The notes below the pieces were generated by a model. It did not search any database and was not told where the DNA came from. It saw only the letters and a program-made list of their open reading frames with translations. A program made the position numbers and the translations under genes. This document shows, one piece after another, positions 63,605 through 64,000 of a stretch of 64,000 bases of DNA (positions are counted from its first letter, which is position 1; the number at the start of each line of letters is the position of its first letter). This stretch comes from Euleptes europaea (lineage: Eukaryota > Chordata > Lepidosauria > Squamata > Sphaerodactylidae): contig NC_079312.1 of assembly GCF_029931775.1 (NCBI RefSeq), positions 11,911,821 through 11,975,820 on the forward strand, read 5' to 3'.

Positions 63605-64000
63605 AATTTGTGCTGCTTTTCTGTCACTTTCCTGTCTTAATTCTATCTAACTATAAAATATCCAAAGAAAACAACAAGCTTGCTAAACTGAAATAATAAG
63701 ATAAACAAAACCTATACTTTCCAGTCAACAACAACAACAAAAACCCTAACAGCCTACTAAGGAAATGACTTTCTTGTAAAGAGTTCTTTGGCCAGGATCC
63801 ATCAGAGCCCACTCCTCCTGGTGACATACACAGCCACTTTCTCAAAGGATACTGGGCCTTAGAAGAAGATGGAGACATTTGATATCCACAGATCAGTCTG
63901 GGGGAGAAATCTGAGTGCTTTATGCAAGAAAAGGGAGGGGAATTCATAGCCTACCTTGCTTTGACATCCTGTACCAGCTAAAAAGCTCTCTTGGCAAACA
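63605..64000 (-). repeat. Duplicated block around a KRAB relic, copy 2
   Basis: Matches 46140-46490 in the same orientation and runs to the window edge (ACATCCTGTACCAGCTAAAA), so the duplication continues beyond the window. Confidence 0.85.
63755..63857 (-). pseudogene. KRAB-A box exon relic, copy 2
   Basis: On the minus strand, after CTTCTAAG (63858), codons read FEKVAVYVT. One base is then missing, and in the next frame EEWALMDPGQRTLYKKVIS follows. This is the KRAB A box with the key Trp and Tyr retained but the frame broken once. It differs from copy 1, which has stops and no frame change, so the two decayed separately after duplication. Confidence 0.82.

Overview
The window is vertebrate genomic DNA from a squamate reptile, most likely a lizard. 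The repeats support this: BovB 3' tails, CR1 3' ends, Penelope-like elements, a 5S rRNA-derived SINE with a BovB-like tail, an L1 and several hAT elements. The coding content is a tandem cluster of SCAN C2H2 zinc-finger genes, all on the + strand. I know no symbols for individual members and give none. I call the units A to F from left to right.

Each unit shows the same plan: a GC-rich, probably non-coding first exon with a GTAAAG donor; a SCAN exon (phase 0 donor); a 118 or 121 bp acidic middle exon (phase 0 in, phase 1 out); and a terminal zinc-finger exon with a phase 1 acceptor. Phases agree at every junction checked. A (1-1598) is only the tail of a finger exon. B (9513-16549) looks complete, about 717 aa. 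C (23437-27481) and D (31122-37720) each carry two possible terminal exons, a short one-finger exon and a longer six-finger exon. E (52504-54559) has SCAN and middle exons but no finger exon of its own. F (56081-60730) looks complete, about 1041 aa with 19 regular fingers.

C pairs with E and D pairs with F in SCAN sequence. A decayed KRAB-A box on the opposite strand follows D (46.24-46.34 kb) and another follows F (63.75-63.86 kb). This suggests that a C-D-KRAB block was duplicated to give E-F-KRAB, with later loss of E's finger exon. E's splice phase lets it splice into F's finger exon, so E and F may act as one gene with two SCAN modules.

The rest is mostly repeats. The clearest are three hAT elements with exact 8-bp target duplications (2108-3262, 12459-13341, 49902-50187); an L1-type element carrying only an intact 322-aa ORF1, inserted in a BovB with a 14-bp target duplication (41594-43923); a Penelope GIY-YIG fragment (20840-21560); several Penelope-like terminal sequences with hammerhead-ribozyme-like cores; two large foldbacks (28.74-29.29 and 40.67-41.14 kb); and many tRNA- or 5S-derived SINEs. 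I saw no tRNA or rRNA genes, CRISPR arrays or prokaryotic features. All identifications come from reading the sequence; no database search or alignment program was run.
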